64,000 bases of DNA, taken from contig CAJTJB010000002.1 of the NCBI GenBank assembly GCA_910576955.1, positions 62,001 through 126,000 of the forward strand. The letters run 5' to 3'. Positions 15,847 to 24,725 of the stretch are shown piece by piece. The notes beneath the pieces were generated by a model. It was not told the DNA's origin. It made no database searches and saw only the letters and a list, made by a program, of their open reading frames with translations. Numbering within the stretch: the first letter of the stretch is position 1; each line of letters starts with the position of its first letter. This stretch comes from an uncultured Alphaproteobacteria bacterium. Its GTDB lineage: Bacteria > Pseudomonadota > Alphaproteobacteria > RF32 > CAG-239. A program made the translations under genes and the position numbers.

Positions 15847-17435
15847 CGCAGTGGTATTTCAGATTTATTTTGCCGGTTATTTTATTTTTCAGCTGTGTTG
15901 TTATTTTTACGGCGGAGTTTATTGGCAGGGCTTGGGGGAATGTCAGCTTAAGTCAGATTCTCTTTTTTACGAGGGTTAATTGCTTCGGGGGGGGGTACAC
16001 CCTGATTGGTTGTAAAATATTACTTGTTTGTGTGATTGTGCCGTTTGTTCTTACATTATTGTTTTTTTATTTAGTAAAAAAATTAAAAAAAGAAAATAAG
16101 CCGTTTTTTTCGCCGGTGTTGTGCGGCTTATTTTTGGTTTTGTTATTATTAGCTGGCAAGAAATATTTGTATCTGACTGTTTCAGATATTAAAGTTTGTT
16201 TTTTGTTTTGTATCGGGTTGTTTATTTTTAACCTTAACCGCCGGTTTACGACGGGGGCTGTTTCGGCGCTGGTATTATTTATAATGCTCTTTGCGGGGTA
16301 TTTGTTTAATGTCTATTATAAAATCTCATCGTTATTTGGAAACAAAGTGGAATATGTGCGATTTTATGAGGACCGCTATGTACCGGCAATTAATCTTCAA
16401 CATTCGCAGCGCCGAAATGTTATACTTATCTTTGTGGAATCTATGAACGAAACATATCGGCAAATCACTGTAAAAGGCACTTATCGCGAAATGGCAGATG
16501 AAAAAGCGGTGAGGTTTGATAATTTTGTTGAGGGATATGCCCAGCGATGGACGCAGGCTGCGTTGTTTTCTGCCTTTACCGGAACGCATATTCATTATAT
16601 TTCTGATTATTACAGATATATGATTTTGGATAGAATGGGGACGTTTAAGAAAGATTTGAGGCAAAACCTTGCGGCGAACGGGTTATCTTCCGGTTTTGAT
16701 TTTAAATTGCCTAATATTAACAGTTTGGGGAAAATCAGCAAAGAAAACGGGTATCAAAATTTATTTATGCAGGGCGGCTCGGTCAGTTTTTCGGGAACAA
16801 AATCGTTTTTATTACATAACGGATTTGAGGAAAAAGATATTTACGGCGAGGAAAACCTTGAAGCTGTTTTAGGAAAAAAGGCGTATCCGAGCTGGCTGGG
16901 GTATAAAGACAGCGATGTGTTGGCAGCGTTTAAACGGAAAATTCTCGGGCTTGATTTGACGCGTCCGTTTTTGGCAGTTTTCTTTACCACAGATTTGCAT
17001 GTGGGGAATAATCCGTATTTTAAAACTATGGAAGATATTGTGGACGATACGATAAAAAATTTGAACGATTTTATGGATTGGGCGGCAAAACAGGAATTTT
17101 ACAACAATACAACAGTGGTGGTTGTTGGAGACCATTTGCGGATGGGAACAGAAAGCAATGACACTCATAAAATTTATAATGCGTTTTATAATTTGCCCGA
17201 AGATTTGGCTAATGGTTTGAATGTGCAGCGGACGTTTAATCAGATAGATATGTTTCCGACTATTTTGGAGATTATGGGATATGAACTGCCAGAGAGAAAA
17301 GCAGGGATGGGCGTTTCGCTGTTTGCGGGGGCAAAAACGCTGGCAGAAGAATTTTCATTGCCGGAACAAAATGATATTTTTGAAAAAATTGATAAATACT
17401 ATATGCGGTTATGGACAAAAGATAAGATGTTTTAA
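15843..17435 (+). CDS. OpgB/LTA-synthase-like membrane transferase, copy 2
   Basis: 530 residues, paralogue of the preceding protein with the same plan: membrane helices to about 165, then the sulfatase-like domain with NVILIFVESMN, QRWTQAALFSAFTG, F-T-T-D-L-H and GDHLRM. It is translationally coupled to copy 1. Two adjacent copies with preserved active-site motifs suggest distinct acceptors or donors. The gene ends 33 bases before the likely typA promoter. Confidence 0.8.
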   Translation: MTQWYFRFILPVILFFSCVVIFTAEFIGRAWGNVSLSQILFFTRVNCFGGGYTLIGCKILLVCVIVPFVLTLLFFYLVKKLKKENKPFFSPVLCGLFLVLLLLAGKKYLYLTVSDIKVCFLFCIGLFIFNLNRRFTTGAVSALVLFIMLFAGYLFNVYYKISSLFGNKVEYVRFYEDRYVPAINLQHSQRRNVILIFVESMNETYRQITVKGTYREMADEKAVRFDNFVEGYAQRWTQAALFSAFTGTHIHYISDYYRYMILDRMGTFKKDLRQNLAANGLSSGFDFKLPNINSLGKISKENGYQNLFMQGGSVSFSGTKSFLLHNGFEEKDIYGEENLEAVLGKKAYPSWLGYKDSDVLAAFKRKILGLDLTRPFLAVFFTTDLHVGNNPYFKTMEDIVDDTIKNLNDFMDWAAKQEFYNNTTVVVVGDHLRMGTESNDTHKIYNAFYNLPEDLANGLNVQRTFNQIDMFPTILEIMGYELPERKAGMGVSLFAGAKTLAEEFSLPEQNDIFEKIDKYYMRLWTKDKMF

Positions 17436-17468
17436 CTCGGAATAAATGAGATTTTTTGTCATAAATGC

Positions 17469-17496
17469 TTGCTATTTAAAATTTTTTTGCTATAAA
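17469..17496 (+). promoter_or_regulatory. Promoter of typA leader
   Basis: TTGCTA (17469-17474) and TATAAA (17491-17496) with a 16-bp spacer, about 73 bases before the typA start codon. Confidence 0.55.
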
Positions 17497-17520
17497 AGGG
17501 TAAATTTTTAGTGTCAGGTT

Positions 17521-17552
17521 ATGCCTTTAAGCAAGCTTAAAAGGCATTTTTT
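17521..17552 (+). terminator. Terminator-like hairpin in typA leader
   Basis: ATGCCTTTAAGC pairs with GCTTAAAAGGCAT (one bulged A), followed by six T. The hairpin lies between the putative typA promoter and the start codon at 17569. It could terminate the upstream operon or act as an attenuator of typA. Confidence 0.65.
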
Positions 17553-17568
17553 AAGGAACAAATAGAAA

Positions 17569-19383
17569 ATGAGTATCAGAAATATTGCCATTATTGCCCA
17601 CGTTGACCACGGCAAAACAACATTGGTGGACGGGCTTTTGCGCCAGAGCGGAACGTTTAGGGATAATCAAAAGGTGGAAACCTGTGTGATGGACAGCAAT
17701 GACTTGGAGCGCGAACGCGGCATTACCATCCTTTCAAAATGTACCTCGGTTGAGTGGAACGGAACGAATATCAATATTGTAGACACTCCCGGACACGCTG
17801 ATTTCGGCGGCGAGGTTGAGCGTATTCTCTCGATGGTGGATGGTGTGGTTTTGCTGGTGGATTCTTCCGAAGGTCCGATGCCGCAAACAAAGTTTGTGCT
17901 CGGCAAGGCTTTGAAAATCGGGTTGAAACCGATTGTGGTTATCAATAAGGCTGATAAGCCGGATGCTCGTCCTGATGAAGTGCTTGATGAAATTTTTGAT
18001 TTGTTTGTCAGCCTTGATGCAAACGATGAGCAACTTGATTTTCCTGTGCTTTATGCTTCCGGACGCAATGGCTGGGCGGTTAAGGAATTAAGCGATGAAA
18101 AGAAAGATTTGCGCCCGCTGTTTGAACTTATTTTATCTTATGTTCCCGAACCTGTGTGCGAGAAAGACAAGCCGTTTTCAATGCTGGCGACAACGCTTGA
18201 GGCGGATAAGTTTGTCGGACGTATCTTGACCGGCAAGATTCACAGCGGCACGTTGAGAGTTAATGATGCGGTTAAGGTTATTAACAAAGACGGCGAGATT
18301 GAACGCACCCGCATTACCAAGATTATGGCATACAAAGGGCTTGAACGTGTGGCACTGAACGAAGCCAAAGCTGGCGATATTGTTGCGGTGGCCGGTGTGG
18401 TTAAAGGAACGGTTGCCGATACGATTTGCGCTTTAGACGTTACCGATGCGATTGAGGCACAGCCGATTGACCCGCCGACATTGGCAATGACTTTCTCGGT
18501 TAACGACTCGCCTTTAGCCGGTCGCGAGGGAGATAAGGTTACTTCGCGTATGATTTGGGACAGGTTGCAAAAAGAGGCAGAGTGCAACATTGCGCTGAAA
18601 ATTTCGCGTTCGGAAACCTCCGAATCGTTTGAAGTGGCAGGTCGCGGAGAGCTGCAGCTCGGCGTTTTGATTGAAACGATGCGCCGCGAGGGATTTGAAC
18701 TTTCAATTTCCCGCCCGCGCGTGTTGCTGCACAAAGACGAAAACGGCAATATGCTTGAACCGATTGAAGAGGTTGTTGTGGATGTGGATGACGAGTTTTC
18801 GGGAACGGTGGTTGAAAAGTTAAGCCAGCGCAAAGCCGAACTTTTGGAAATGATTCCGTCACAAATCGGCAATAAGACGCGTTTGATTTTCCACGCGCCG
18901 GCAAGGGGATTGATTGGCTATCATTCAGACTTTTTAACCGATACGCGCGGAACGGGCATTATGAACCGTGTGTTCTACGGGTATGAACCCTATAAAGGCG
19001 AGATTGAGAGCCATCGCAACGGCGTGTTGATTTCAAGCGAGGCAGGGACGGCGATTGCCTATTCGCTGTGGAAACTGCAAGACCGCGGTCCGATGTTTAT
19101 TGAGCATAACAGCCCTGTGTATGTGGGGATGATTATCGGCGAGCATACAAAATCCAATGATTTGGAAGTGAACCCGACGAAGTCCAAACAGCTGACGAAT
19201 ATTCGTGCAGCCGGTAAAGACGATGCGATTGATTTAATTCCGCCGCGGAAACTTACTTTGGAACAAGCACTTTCTTACATTCAGCAAGATGAGCTGTTGG
19301 AAGTGACCCCGAAATCGTTGCGTCTGCGCAAGAAGATTTTAGACCCGATTTTGCGCAAGCGCTCGAGAAACGAAGCGATGTAG
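17569..19383 (+). CDS. typA: Translational GTPase TypA/BipA
   Basis: 604 residues, full-length for the family. N-terminal GTPase domain with AHVDHGKTTL, DTPGHADFGGEV and NKADKPDARPDE (G1, G3, G4), then EF-G-like domains and the TypA-specific C-terminal domain (GTGIMNRVF, and the LDPILRKRS tail). It binds ribosomes and affects stress, low-temperature assembly and virulence traits in many bacteria. Shine-Dalgarno AAGGAA. Monocistronic, followed by a strong bidirectional terminator. Confidence 0.97.
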   Translation: MSIRNIAIIAHVDHGKTTLVDGLLRQSGTFRDNQKVETCVMDSNDLERERGITILSKCTSVEWNGTNINIVDTPGHADFGGEVERILSMVDGVVLLVDSSEGPMPQTKFVLGKALKIGLKPIVVINKADKPDARPDEVLDEIFDLFVSLDANDEQLDFPVLYASGRNGWAVKELSDEKKDLRPLFELILSYVPEPVCEKDKPFSMLATTLEADKFVGRILTGKIHSGTLRVNDAVKVINKDGEIERTRITKIMAYKGLERVALNEAKAGDIVAVAGVVKGTVADTICALDVTDAIEAQPIDPPTLAMTFSVNDSPLAGREGDKVTSRMIWDRLQKEAECNIALKISRSETSESFEVAGRGELQLGVLIETMRREGFELSISRPRVLLHKDENGNMLEPIEEVVVDVDDEFSGTVVEKLSQRKAELLEMIPSQIGNKTRLIFHAPARGLIGYHSDFLTDTRGTGIMNRVFYGYEPYKGEIESHRNGVLISSEAGTAIAYSLWKLQDRGPMFIEHNSPVYVGMIIGEHTKSNDLEVNPTKSKQLTNIRAAGKDDAIDLIPPRKLTLEQALSYIQQDELLEVTPKSLRLRKKILDPILRKRSRNEAM

Positions 19384-19388
19384 TTAAA

Positions 19389-19419
19389 GAAAAAACGCCC
19401 AAGTGATTGGGCGTTTTTT
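19389..19419. terminator. Bidirectional terminator between typA and a hypothetical gene
   Basis: Perfect stem AAAAACGCCCAA / TTGGGCGTTTTT with a GTGA loop; A run and T run on both sides, so it can serve the convergent genes at 19383 and 19432. Confidence 0.85.
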
Positions 19420-19431
19420 GATGATAGTTTG

Positions 19432-19905
19432 TTACTGTGCAGATTGTTCCAGTTCTTTGATTAGTCCCAGTCCTCGGTTTCTTTGCTTGTCGGAAAGGCA
19501 GGAAGAGGTTGTTATCAAGTTTTTGAACTTGGCGAGTTCTGCGGGGTTTTTCAAAATGGTTTGTCCGATAAAATTTCGCCAGTTTTTCCGGCTTGCATTT
19601 TGCAGCAACTGGAAAAACTGCTCGGCGTCGAACACGAATTGAAAATGCCCTTGAATGAGTTTGTAGCAAGGCGTTTCGGCTTTATCGTTGTAAAACAAGT
19701 GGTATTCACCGAAGAAATCTCTGCCATACATACAATAGAGAGTGGGGTGCTCTCCTTGAAGAAATGTTAAACGTCCGGTTTCACTTTTGCCGATTGTCTT
19801 TTTAGGATAAGCGGCAATGCACTCCAGCTTAAGCGGTGCATAGGGGGAATTAACCCGAACGTGCTCAAAGCCCCATTTTTTGATTTTTTCAATAATTGAT
19901 TCCAT
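19432..19905 (-). CDS. Hypothetical protein, 157 aa
   Basis: Soluble protein with no signal peptide or membrane segment. It begins with an amphipathic segment (MESIIEKIKKWGFEH), is rich in aromatic residues in the middle (GEYHLFYNDKAETPCYKL) and ends in a charged tail. No family recognised. Monocistronic, converging on typA. Confidence 0.55.
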   Translation of the reverse strand: MESIIEKIKKWGFEHVRVNSPYAPLKLECIAAYPKKTIGKSETGRLTFLQGEHPTLYCMYGRDFFGEYHLFYNDKAETPCYKLIQGHFQFVFDAEQFFQLLQNASRKNWRNFIGQTILKNPAELAKFKNLITTSSCLSDKQRNRGLGLIKELEQSAQ

Positions 19906-20043
19906 AAAAATTTTTTTAATAATTAGTATTTGCGCATAATTGTAATGGTTTTTATTTTAAAATCAATGTTTTTTTAGTGCGCTTCGTCGGGTTTAAAGTT
20001 GGTTTGGAGGAGTTATATTTTAGTAGAAAATTTAGGAGGTAAT

Positions 20044-20706
20044 ATGTTTGATATAGTCGAAGAAAATAATAAATCCAGTTTCTTAAGCCGCTTGTTGAAA
20101 GATTTTTGGGCGTTTTGGACCAGTCCGACCGGGGCGTTTATTTTGGCTGTGTCGGCAATTGCGCTCGGGTATTACCAGTTTTATATCAGCCGTCCGATTT
20201 TGCGCTATGAAACAAACACGGTTAAACTGATTTCTTCAAGCAATAATAATGAATATGCGGTTGATGTGCACGGCAAGAAGTATAAAGATTTGTATATGAC
20301 AAAGGTATATCTTTATAATCAGGGCGAGCAGGCGCTTTCGGGGGCGGACGTGTCGCATATCGGGCACGACCCCATTCGGATTGAAATTCCGAAAGACGCG
20401 AAAATGCAACACTTTAACCTTGATAAAGATGAAACTACCGGCGCTATTACGGCAAAGGTTATTCCTTACGGAGAAGATTTGGTGCTCAATTTTGACTTTT
20501 TGAACCCTGATTATCAATATGTGGTTAATATTTTGCACGAGAACCCGACAGACGAGATTAAGGTGGCGGGAAGTGCATTGAACGTGAATAAAATAACAAA
20601 GGCAATCAGCGATCGCGAGCTTAAGATGTGGCTCATTTGGGGGCTGGGGGCGTTGTATCTTTTGCTGATTATTCGCTATGTGGTGAAAAAGCTGGTTAAG
20701 CATTAA
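20044..20706 (+). CDS. Hypothetical protein with two membrane segments
   Basis: 220 residues. Start at 20044 is supported by AGGAGG seven bases upstream; the longer frame to 19999 has none. Residues about 15-45 form a hydrophobic helix (FWAFWTSP then a hydrophobic run), a soluble middle of about 130 residues follows, and a second helix lies near the C-terminus (WLIWGLGALYLLLIIRYVV). A bitopic or hairpin membrane protein with an extracytoplasmic middle domain is plausible. No family recognised. Confidence 0.6.
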   Translation: MFDIVEENNKSSFLSRLLKDFWAFWTSPTGAFILAVSAIALGYYQFYISRPILRYETNTVKLISSSNNNEYAVDVHGKKYKDLYMTKVYLYNQGEQALSGADVSHIGHDPIRIEIPKDAKMQHFNLDKDETTGAITAKVIPYGEDLVLNFDFLNPDYQYVVNILHENPTDEIKVAGSALNVNKITKAISDRELKMWLIWGLGALYLLLIIRYVVKKLVKH

Positions 20707-20771
20707 AACTATTTTAAGCAGTTTTTATTATAAAATAGGCGAATGGTTTAACTTTTATGAAAGGTAAATTG

Positions 20772-21413
20772 ATGAAAAAATCGTTTATTTGCAGTTTATT
20801 GGCTGTTTCTATACTGACAGCTTGCGCAACAGACCCATACACCGGCGAGAGCAGAGTTTCCAAAACCGCGTGGGGAACGGGAATCGGTGCGGCAGCGGGC
20901 GCAGGAATCGGCGCTCTCGCCGGCGGCAAGAAAGGCGCTTTGATTGGTGCGGGCATTGGCGCGGCAACAGGTGCCGGAACAGGCGCATATATGGATATTC
21001 AGGCGCGCAAACTCCGTCAGGAACTTTTGAACACCGGTGTTCAGGTGCAGGAAGTTAACGGGCAAGTTTATTTGATTATGCCGGGGAACATTACTTTTGC
21101 CAGCAATGACGCTAATATTAAACCGGCATTTCAACCGGTGTTGAACTCCATTGCCAAGGTGATTAAAGAATACAACAAAACAATGGTGCAGGTTAACGGT
21201 TATACGGACAGCACGGGCAGTGCCGCAACCAACAATTCGCTTTCTATGATGCGTGCGAACTCGATTTCAAATTATTTGAGATTGCAGGGCGTTGACGGTA
21301 ACAGAATCGTTGCCAACGGTTATGGTTCATCCAATCCGATTGCATCCAACGCAACGGCTGCCGGACGCGAACAAAACCGCCGTGTTGAGATTGTGTTGAT
21401 TAACAGACAGTAA
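20772..21413 (+). CDS. OmpA-family lipoprotein
   Basis: 213 residues from ATG 20772 (AAGG 7 bases before). Signal peptide with lipobox Leu-Thr-Ala-Cys at about 14-17, then a glycine-rich zipper-like region (GAAAGAGIGALAGG and GAGIGAATGAG) of about 60 residues, then an OmpA C-terminal domain (about 95-210) with NGYTDSTG and the peptidoglycan-binding pattern N-x-x-L-S-x-x-R-A plus GREQNRRVEI. It resembles YiaD-type lipoproteins that tie the outer membrane to murein. Monocistronic with a terminator. Confidence 0.9.
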   Translation: MKKSFICSLLAVSILTACATDPYTGESRVSKTAWGTGIGAAAGAGIGALAGGKKGALIGAGIGAATGAGTGAYMDIQARKLRQELLNTGVQVQEVNGQVYLIMPGNITFASNDANIKPAFQPVLNSIAKVIKEYNKTMVQVNGYTDSTGSAATNNSLSMMRANSISNYLRLQGVDGNRIVANGYGSSNPIASNATAAGREQNRRVEIVLINRQ

Positions 21414-21430
21414 TCAGAACGAAAACGAAA

Positions 21431-21461
21431 AAAAGAGCTGTCAGAAATGGCAGCTCTTTTT
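21431..21461 (+). terminator. Terminator of OmpA-like lipoprotein gene
   Basis: AAAGAGCTG pairs with CAGCTCTTT around a short loop, followed by T residues. Confidence 0.8.
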
Positions 21462-21477
21462 GTGTTTTCATCGATAT

Positions 21478-21509
21478 TGCTCTAAAAAAGCGTTCCTTTT
21501 TTTTGTACA
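21478..21509 (+). repeat. Recombination-site-like inverted repeat, left (locus 1)
   Basis: A 32-bp site: 13-bp left arm (TGCTCTAAAAAAG), 6-bp core CGTTCC at 21491-21496, 13-bp right arm (TTTTTTTTGTACA). The arms are imperfect inverted repeats. The same core and arm pattern occurs at three other places in the window. Confidence 0.7.
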
Positions 21510-21572
21510 ATTTTTTTTGTATATATGCAAATTTTTAGGATTGTTTTTTCACAATATTTTTATCAGCTCCCC

Positions 21573-21604
21573 TGCTTAAAAAAAAGGAACGTTTTTTTTG
21601 AGCA
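21573..21604 (-). repeat. Recombination-site-like inverted repeat, right (locus 1)
   Basis: Arms TGCTTAAAAAAAA and TTTTTTTTGAGCA around core GGAACG at 21586-21591. Inverted relative to 21478-21509. Its last base is directly followed by the ATG of the glycosyltransferase. Confidence 0.7.
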
Positions 21605-23050
21605 ATGGTTGAAATGGATACGTGGTCTAAAAGGGGCAAGGGGCTGTATAGGTTTGAACTTGCGATATTTATCGGAGTAATAGTTTGTGTGCTGTATTAC
21701 TCTTTGTTTATGAGAGGAATACAGGCTGATGAAAGGGAGCATATTTATGCTTCGTTTTTGATTTATAAAGGTTTTATTCCATATAGGGATTTTTTTGAAC
21801 ATCATCATCCTTTGATGTGGTGTTTGTTTTATCCGTTGATGTGTTTCTTTCATAACAGCGCGTATATTTGGTTTGCCGCCAGAGGATTTGCTTTGTTGAT
21901 TTTGGGCGGACAATGTTATTTTATTAGTAAAATATGCCGTTTTGTTTCCGTAAAAATGTATTTTGCCCTTTTTGCGGTTTTGTTTTTTACGGTTTCTGAA
22001 AATGTTTTATATAACGGTTGTCAATTTCGACCTGATAATTTAATGATAATGCTTTTTTTAGCCGGACTTTACTGTTGGCTCTGCTATGTTAAAAATGGTT
22101 GGCAATCTGCCCTTAATTTATCTTTTGTTTTATTTTTTCTGGCTGTGTTGGCTTTGCAAAAGGTTATAATTATGATTTTGCCTGTTGCGTTGGTTAGTTT
22201 GCGGATGACGTGTTGTGGTCAGATGAAGTGGGGCGCGGTTGGAAAGGCAATGATGTTACCTGCCATTTTTACGTTGGCTTTTATTGCTTTTTGTTATCAC
22301 ACGGATTCTCTTAAAGATTATTTTGAGCTGAATTGGCTTTTAAATTTTAAGCAAAAGTTTGATTTTAAAGATACCGTATATGGGACGGCATATTGTTGGT
22401 GTGCAATGGTGGCGGTTGTTGGCGCTTTATTTTTTACAGAAAACAACGTATTGAAAATAATTTCTTTTTTGTTGTTGGCAACATTCGGAATTTTACAGTT
22501 TTTTGTTTATACGCCGTGGAAACAGTATTGGCTGCCGGTTTATCCGTATTTTGCAATATTGACAGCCTATTGGATGGTAAAATGGAAAAGTTTGACGGTT
22601 CGCTTGGTTTTATTGACCGGCGTTTTAATTGCTTCCATAGTTCATTTGGTTAACTTTGTGCGATGGAACAACGGCGATGTTCCAATGAGGCATTTTGTTT
22701 TTTTATCGCAACAGGTTTTACGTTTGTCTGAACCCGAAGATTTGATTGTTGGAAATAATGCTACTTTGGGGGGACTTCGTTATGAGGCTGCCGGATATTA
22801 TTGGTTTGAACGCGGCTATACCGCCAGACTGGATTATCAAAATTTTCACAGGCATAATTGGCCGGATATAGAAATGATTATTAAGCTGAAAAGACCAAAA
22901 ATTGTAGTTAATGATACAGTGTTGGAGCGTGTTTCTGACGAGATGGTGTTTTCACATGGGTCTTGCCGCAGTGTGCCGTTAATATTCGATGACGAATTTA
23001 TGAATGAACACTATGATAATTATGGATATATTTATGTGCGGAAATATTAA
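21605..23050 (+). CDS. GT-C-type membrane glycosyltransferase
   Basis: 481 residues, about ten or more membrane helices. The first loop has the acidic/aromatic motif of the GT39/ArnT-like superfamily: ADEREHIYASFLIYKGFIPYRDFF split across residues 33-60, then E-H-H-H-P. These use lipid-linked sugar donors on the periplasmic face. The ATG at 21605 touches the end of the right recombination site and has no clear Shine-Dalgarno; a second ATG at 21614 is possible. The next gene overlaps its 3' end by about 17 bases, giving a two-gene unit for surface glycan modification. Confidence 0.75.
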   Translation: MVEMDTWSKRGKGLYRFELAIFIGVIVCVLYYSLFMRGIQADEREHIYASFLIYKGFIPYRDFFEHHHPLMWCLFYPLMCFFHNSAYIWFAARGFALLILGGQCYFISKICRFVSVKMYFALFAVLFFTVSENVLYNGCQFRPDNLMIMLFLAGLYCWLCYVKNGWQSALNLSFVLFFLAVLALQKVIIMILPVALVSLRMTCCGQMKWGAVGKAMMLPAIFTLAFIAFCYHTDSLKDYFELNWLLNFKQKFDFKDTVYGTAYCWCAMVAVVGALFFTENNVLKIISFLLLATFGILQFFVYTPWKQYWLPVYPYFAILTAYWMVKWKSLTVRLVLLTGVLIASIVHLVNFVRWNNGDVPMRHFVFLSQQVLRLSEPEDLIVGNNATLGGLRYEAAGYYWFERGYTARLDYQNFHRHNWPDIEMIIKLKRPKIVVNDTVLERVSDEMVFSHGSCRSVPLIFDDEFMNEHYDNYGYIYVRKY

Positions 23051-24638
23051 GAATTATGAGGTTTCTTTTTTAAGAACTGTTTTTGTAAAAAGCCTGCTGA
23101 TAACATGTATCGTTTGGTCTTTTATGATTGTTCAATTATGGTGGGGCGATCACGATTGGGGATATATTAAAAATCAGGTGAAAATTGCCGATGGCTTTTT
23201 TGAAGTAAGATATAGCCAACATTTATTTAGTGTCTTTCTTTTTAACGGACAAGTGCTGCCGGTGTTAGCAGTTTTAGGCGGTATAGTTTCGTTGGTTATG
23301 TTGGCTATGCTGTTGGCAATTTATTTGAAAGTTCCGCAAGAAAAAAGTATTTTTTATATTTTTGTGTTGTTTGTCAGCTTAAATCCGTTTATTATCGTAT
23401 TTTTCTATTATGTCTATTTGGCATTGCCATTTATGGCGTGGCCTATGGTTGGGGTGTATAATTTAATATTATGTGAAAAGACATATTCTTGGAAAATGTT
23501 TATGCTGTGCAGCGTAATTTGGTTTTTGATATTAGGAAGCTATCCGCCTAATATGGCGCTGTTTTTAACTGTTTTTACTGCGAAACGAATAATAAGGTAT
23601 TGTTATGGAAATGAGGATATTAGAGAAATAATTAAGGCTTATGCTTATTTAGGCGGGCAATTAGTGTTGGCATTTGTGGGATTTAAGATTACCTTTAATC
23701 TTTTAGAGCGTTATAAGTTTATTCAGATGGATATGTATAATATTAAGATGCGTGGTTTGGGAGAGATTATTGCCAATATTCCCGCGGAAGCTGTTAGATC
23801 TGTCAGCCAATTTTTCAACGTTTATTCTTTTTTAGAATGGGATTACAGCGCGTTATTATTTCTCCCGATTATAGCTGCCGTGTGCTTGCTTTATTCGGTG
23901 CGGGGGAAGAATGGCTTAATTTTGAGTTTGCTTTTAATCGGGATGTGTTTATCTTCCCGCTTTGCGTTTTTAGTCAGCCCGCGTTCCGAGGTTAGTGCTG
24001 TCAGGTTAGAATATTTCGGTCGCGTCGGATTGTATATATTTGCGTTAGCTGTTATTGCTCGCCAGCAGCGACAGTGTTGGAAAAATCTATTCTTGGCGTG
24101 GGCATTCTGTGTGATGGTGCTGTTTATACGCACTGATTTTGAAATACAAAAAGTTCAGTTTTTGAGCTTTGGGTCAGGACGTAAATATCAAGCAAGATTG
24201 ATAGATAGATTGGTTTCTCATCCTAAATTCGTTAATGAAAAAAAATATATTTCATTTTCTTTTGGTAATCCGAAATTTCAGACGCATTTTCTGGATAGTA
24301 AAAATTTACTTGGTGAAAAAATAGTATATGGATTGGTGTTTTATCATAATGTTATTAGTATGCTGTTTTGGGAAGATAATGATAATCCGGTGGCCATAGG
24401 CGTAGGAATTAACGGAGCGTCAATTTTGCGTGTATCCCAAGATCTTGAAAGTCCTTATTGGCTTGATAAGGATTATTGGCAAAATAATCCAGAAAATATG
24501 AGCAATATTCGTTATTGGCTGTATATGGAGGCGAAGCAAAACGGGGTTTATGTGGATGATAAATACATTATTATGGTGTCGGATATGCTTGATTTTTATA
24601 AACATCGCGAGATGGTGGGCAGACAGCTGGACCAATAA
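23034..24638 (+). CDS. GtrII-like O-antigen glucosyltransferase
   Basis: 534 residues if started at ATG 23034 (the frame is open to 23004, overlapping the upstream gene). N-terminal VQLWWGDHDWGYIKNQV, then SQHLFSVFLFNGQVLPV, LNPFIIVFFYYVYLALPF and GSYPPN, match the GtrII (PF14264-type) family known for adding glucose to O-antigen in serotype conversion. About nine membrane helices precede a C-terminal soluble domain of about 190 residues. It is the second gene after a putative invertible segment, so both would be switched together. No clear terminator. Confidence 0.7.
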   Translation: MCGNIKNYEVSFLRTVFVKSLLITCIVWSFMIVQLWWGDHDWGYIKNQVKIADGFFEVRYSQHLFSVFLFNGQVLPVLAVLGGIVSLVMLAMLLAIYLKVPQEKSIFYIFVLFVSLNPFIIVFFYYVYLALPFMAWPMVGVYNLILCEKTYSWKMFMLCSVIWFLILGSYPPNMALFLTVFTAKRIIRYCYGNEDIREIIKAYAYLGGQLVLAFVGFKITFNLLERYKFIQMDMYNIKMRGLGEIIANIPAEAVRSVSQFFNVYSFLEWDYSALLFLPIIAAVCLLYSVRGKNGLILSLLLIGMCLSSRFAFLVSPRSEVSAVRLEYFGRVGLYIFALAVIARQQRQCWKNLFLAWAFCVMVLFIRTDFEIQKVQFLSFGSGRKYQARLIDRLVSHPKFVNEKKYISFSFGNPKFQTHFLDSKNLLGEKIVYGLVFYHNVISMLFWEDNDNPVAIGVGINGASILRVSQDLESPYWLDKDYWQNNPENMSNIRYWLYMEAKQNGVYVDDKYIIMVSDMLDFYKHREMVGRQLDQ

Positions 24639-24725
24639 AAAGAAGTTTCTTGAAAATGCAGATAAAATGGCAATAAGTTGTTTGCTTTAATCATTTTTTG
24701 CATATGTTTTGTCAGGGTATATATT

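Larger units (their letters stand above)
21478..21604. other. Putative invertible DNA segment 1
   Basis: Two sites with opposite core orientation (CGTTCC, GGAACG) enclose 89 bp (21497-21585) of A+T-rich DNA immediately before the glycosyltransferase start codon. 27 of 29 positions match between 21476-21504 and the reverse complement of 21578-21606. The segment contains a minus-strand TATATA but no convincing -35, so a promoter is not clear in either direction. Interpreted as a phase-variable promoter/RBS switch by analogy with locus 2; this is inference. Confidence 0.55.

Noticed and set aside
21505..21577. Clear promoter in invertible segment 1
   Set aside because: TATATA on the minus strand lacks a -35 at proper distance and the plus strand has only weak matches; a promoter may sit elsewhere or need an activator.
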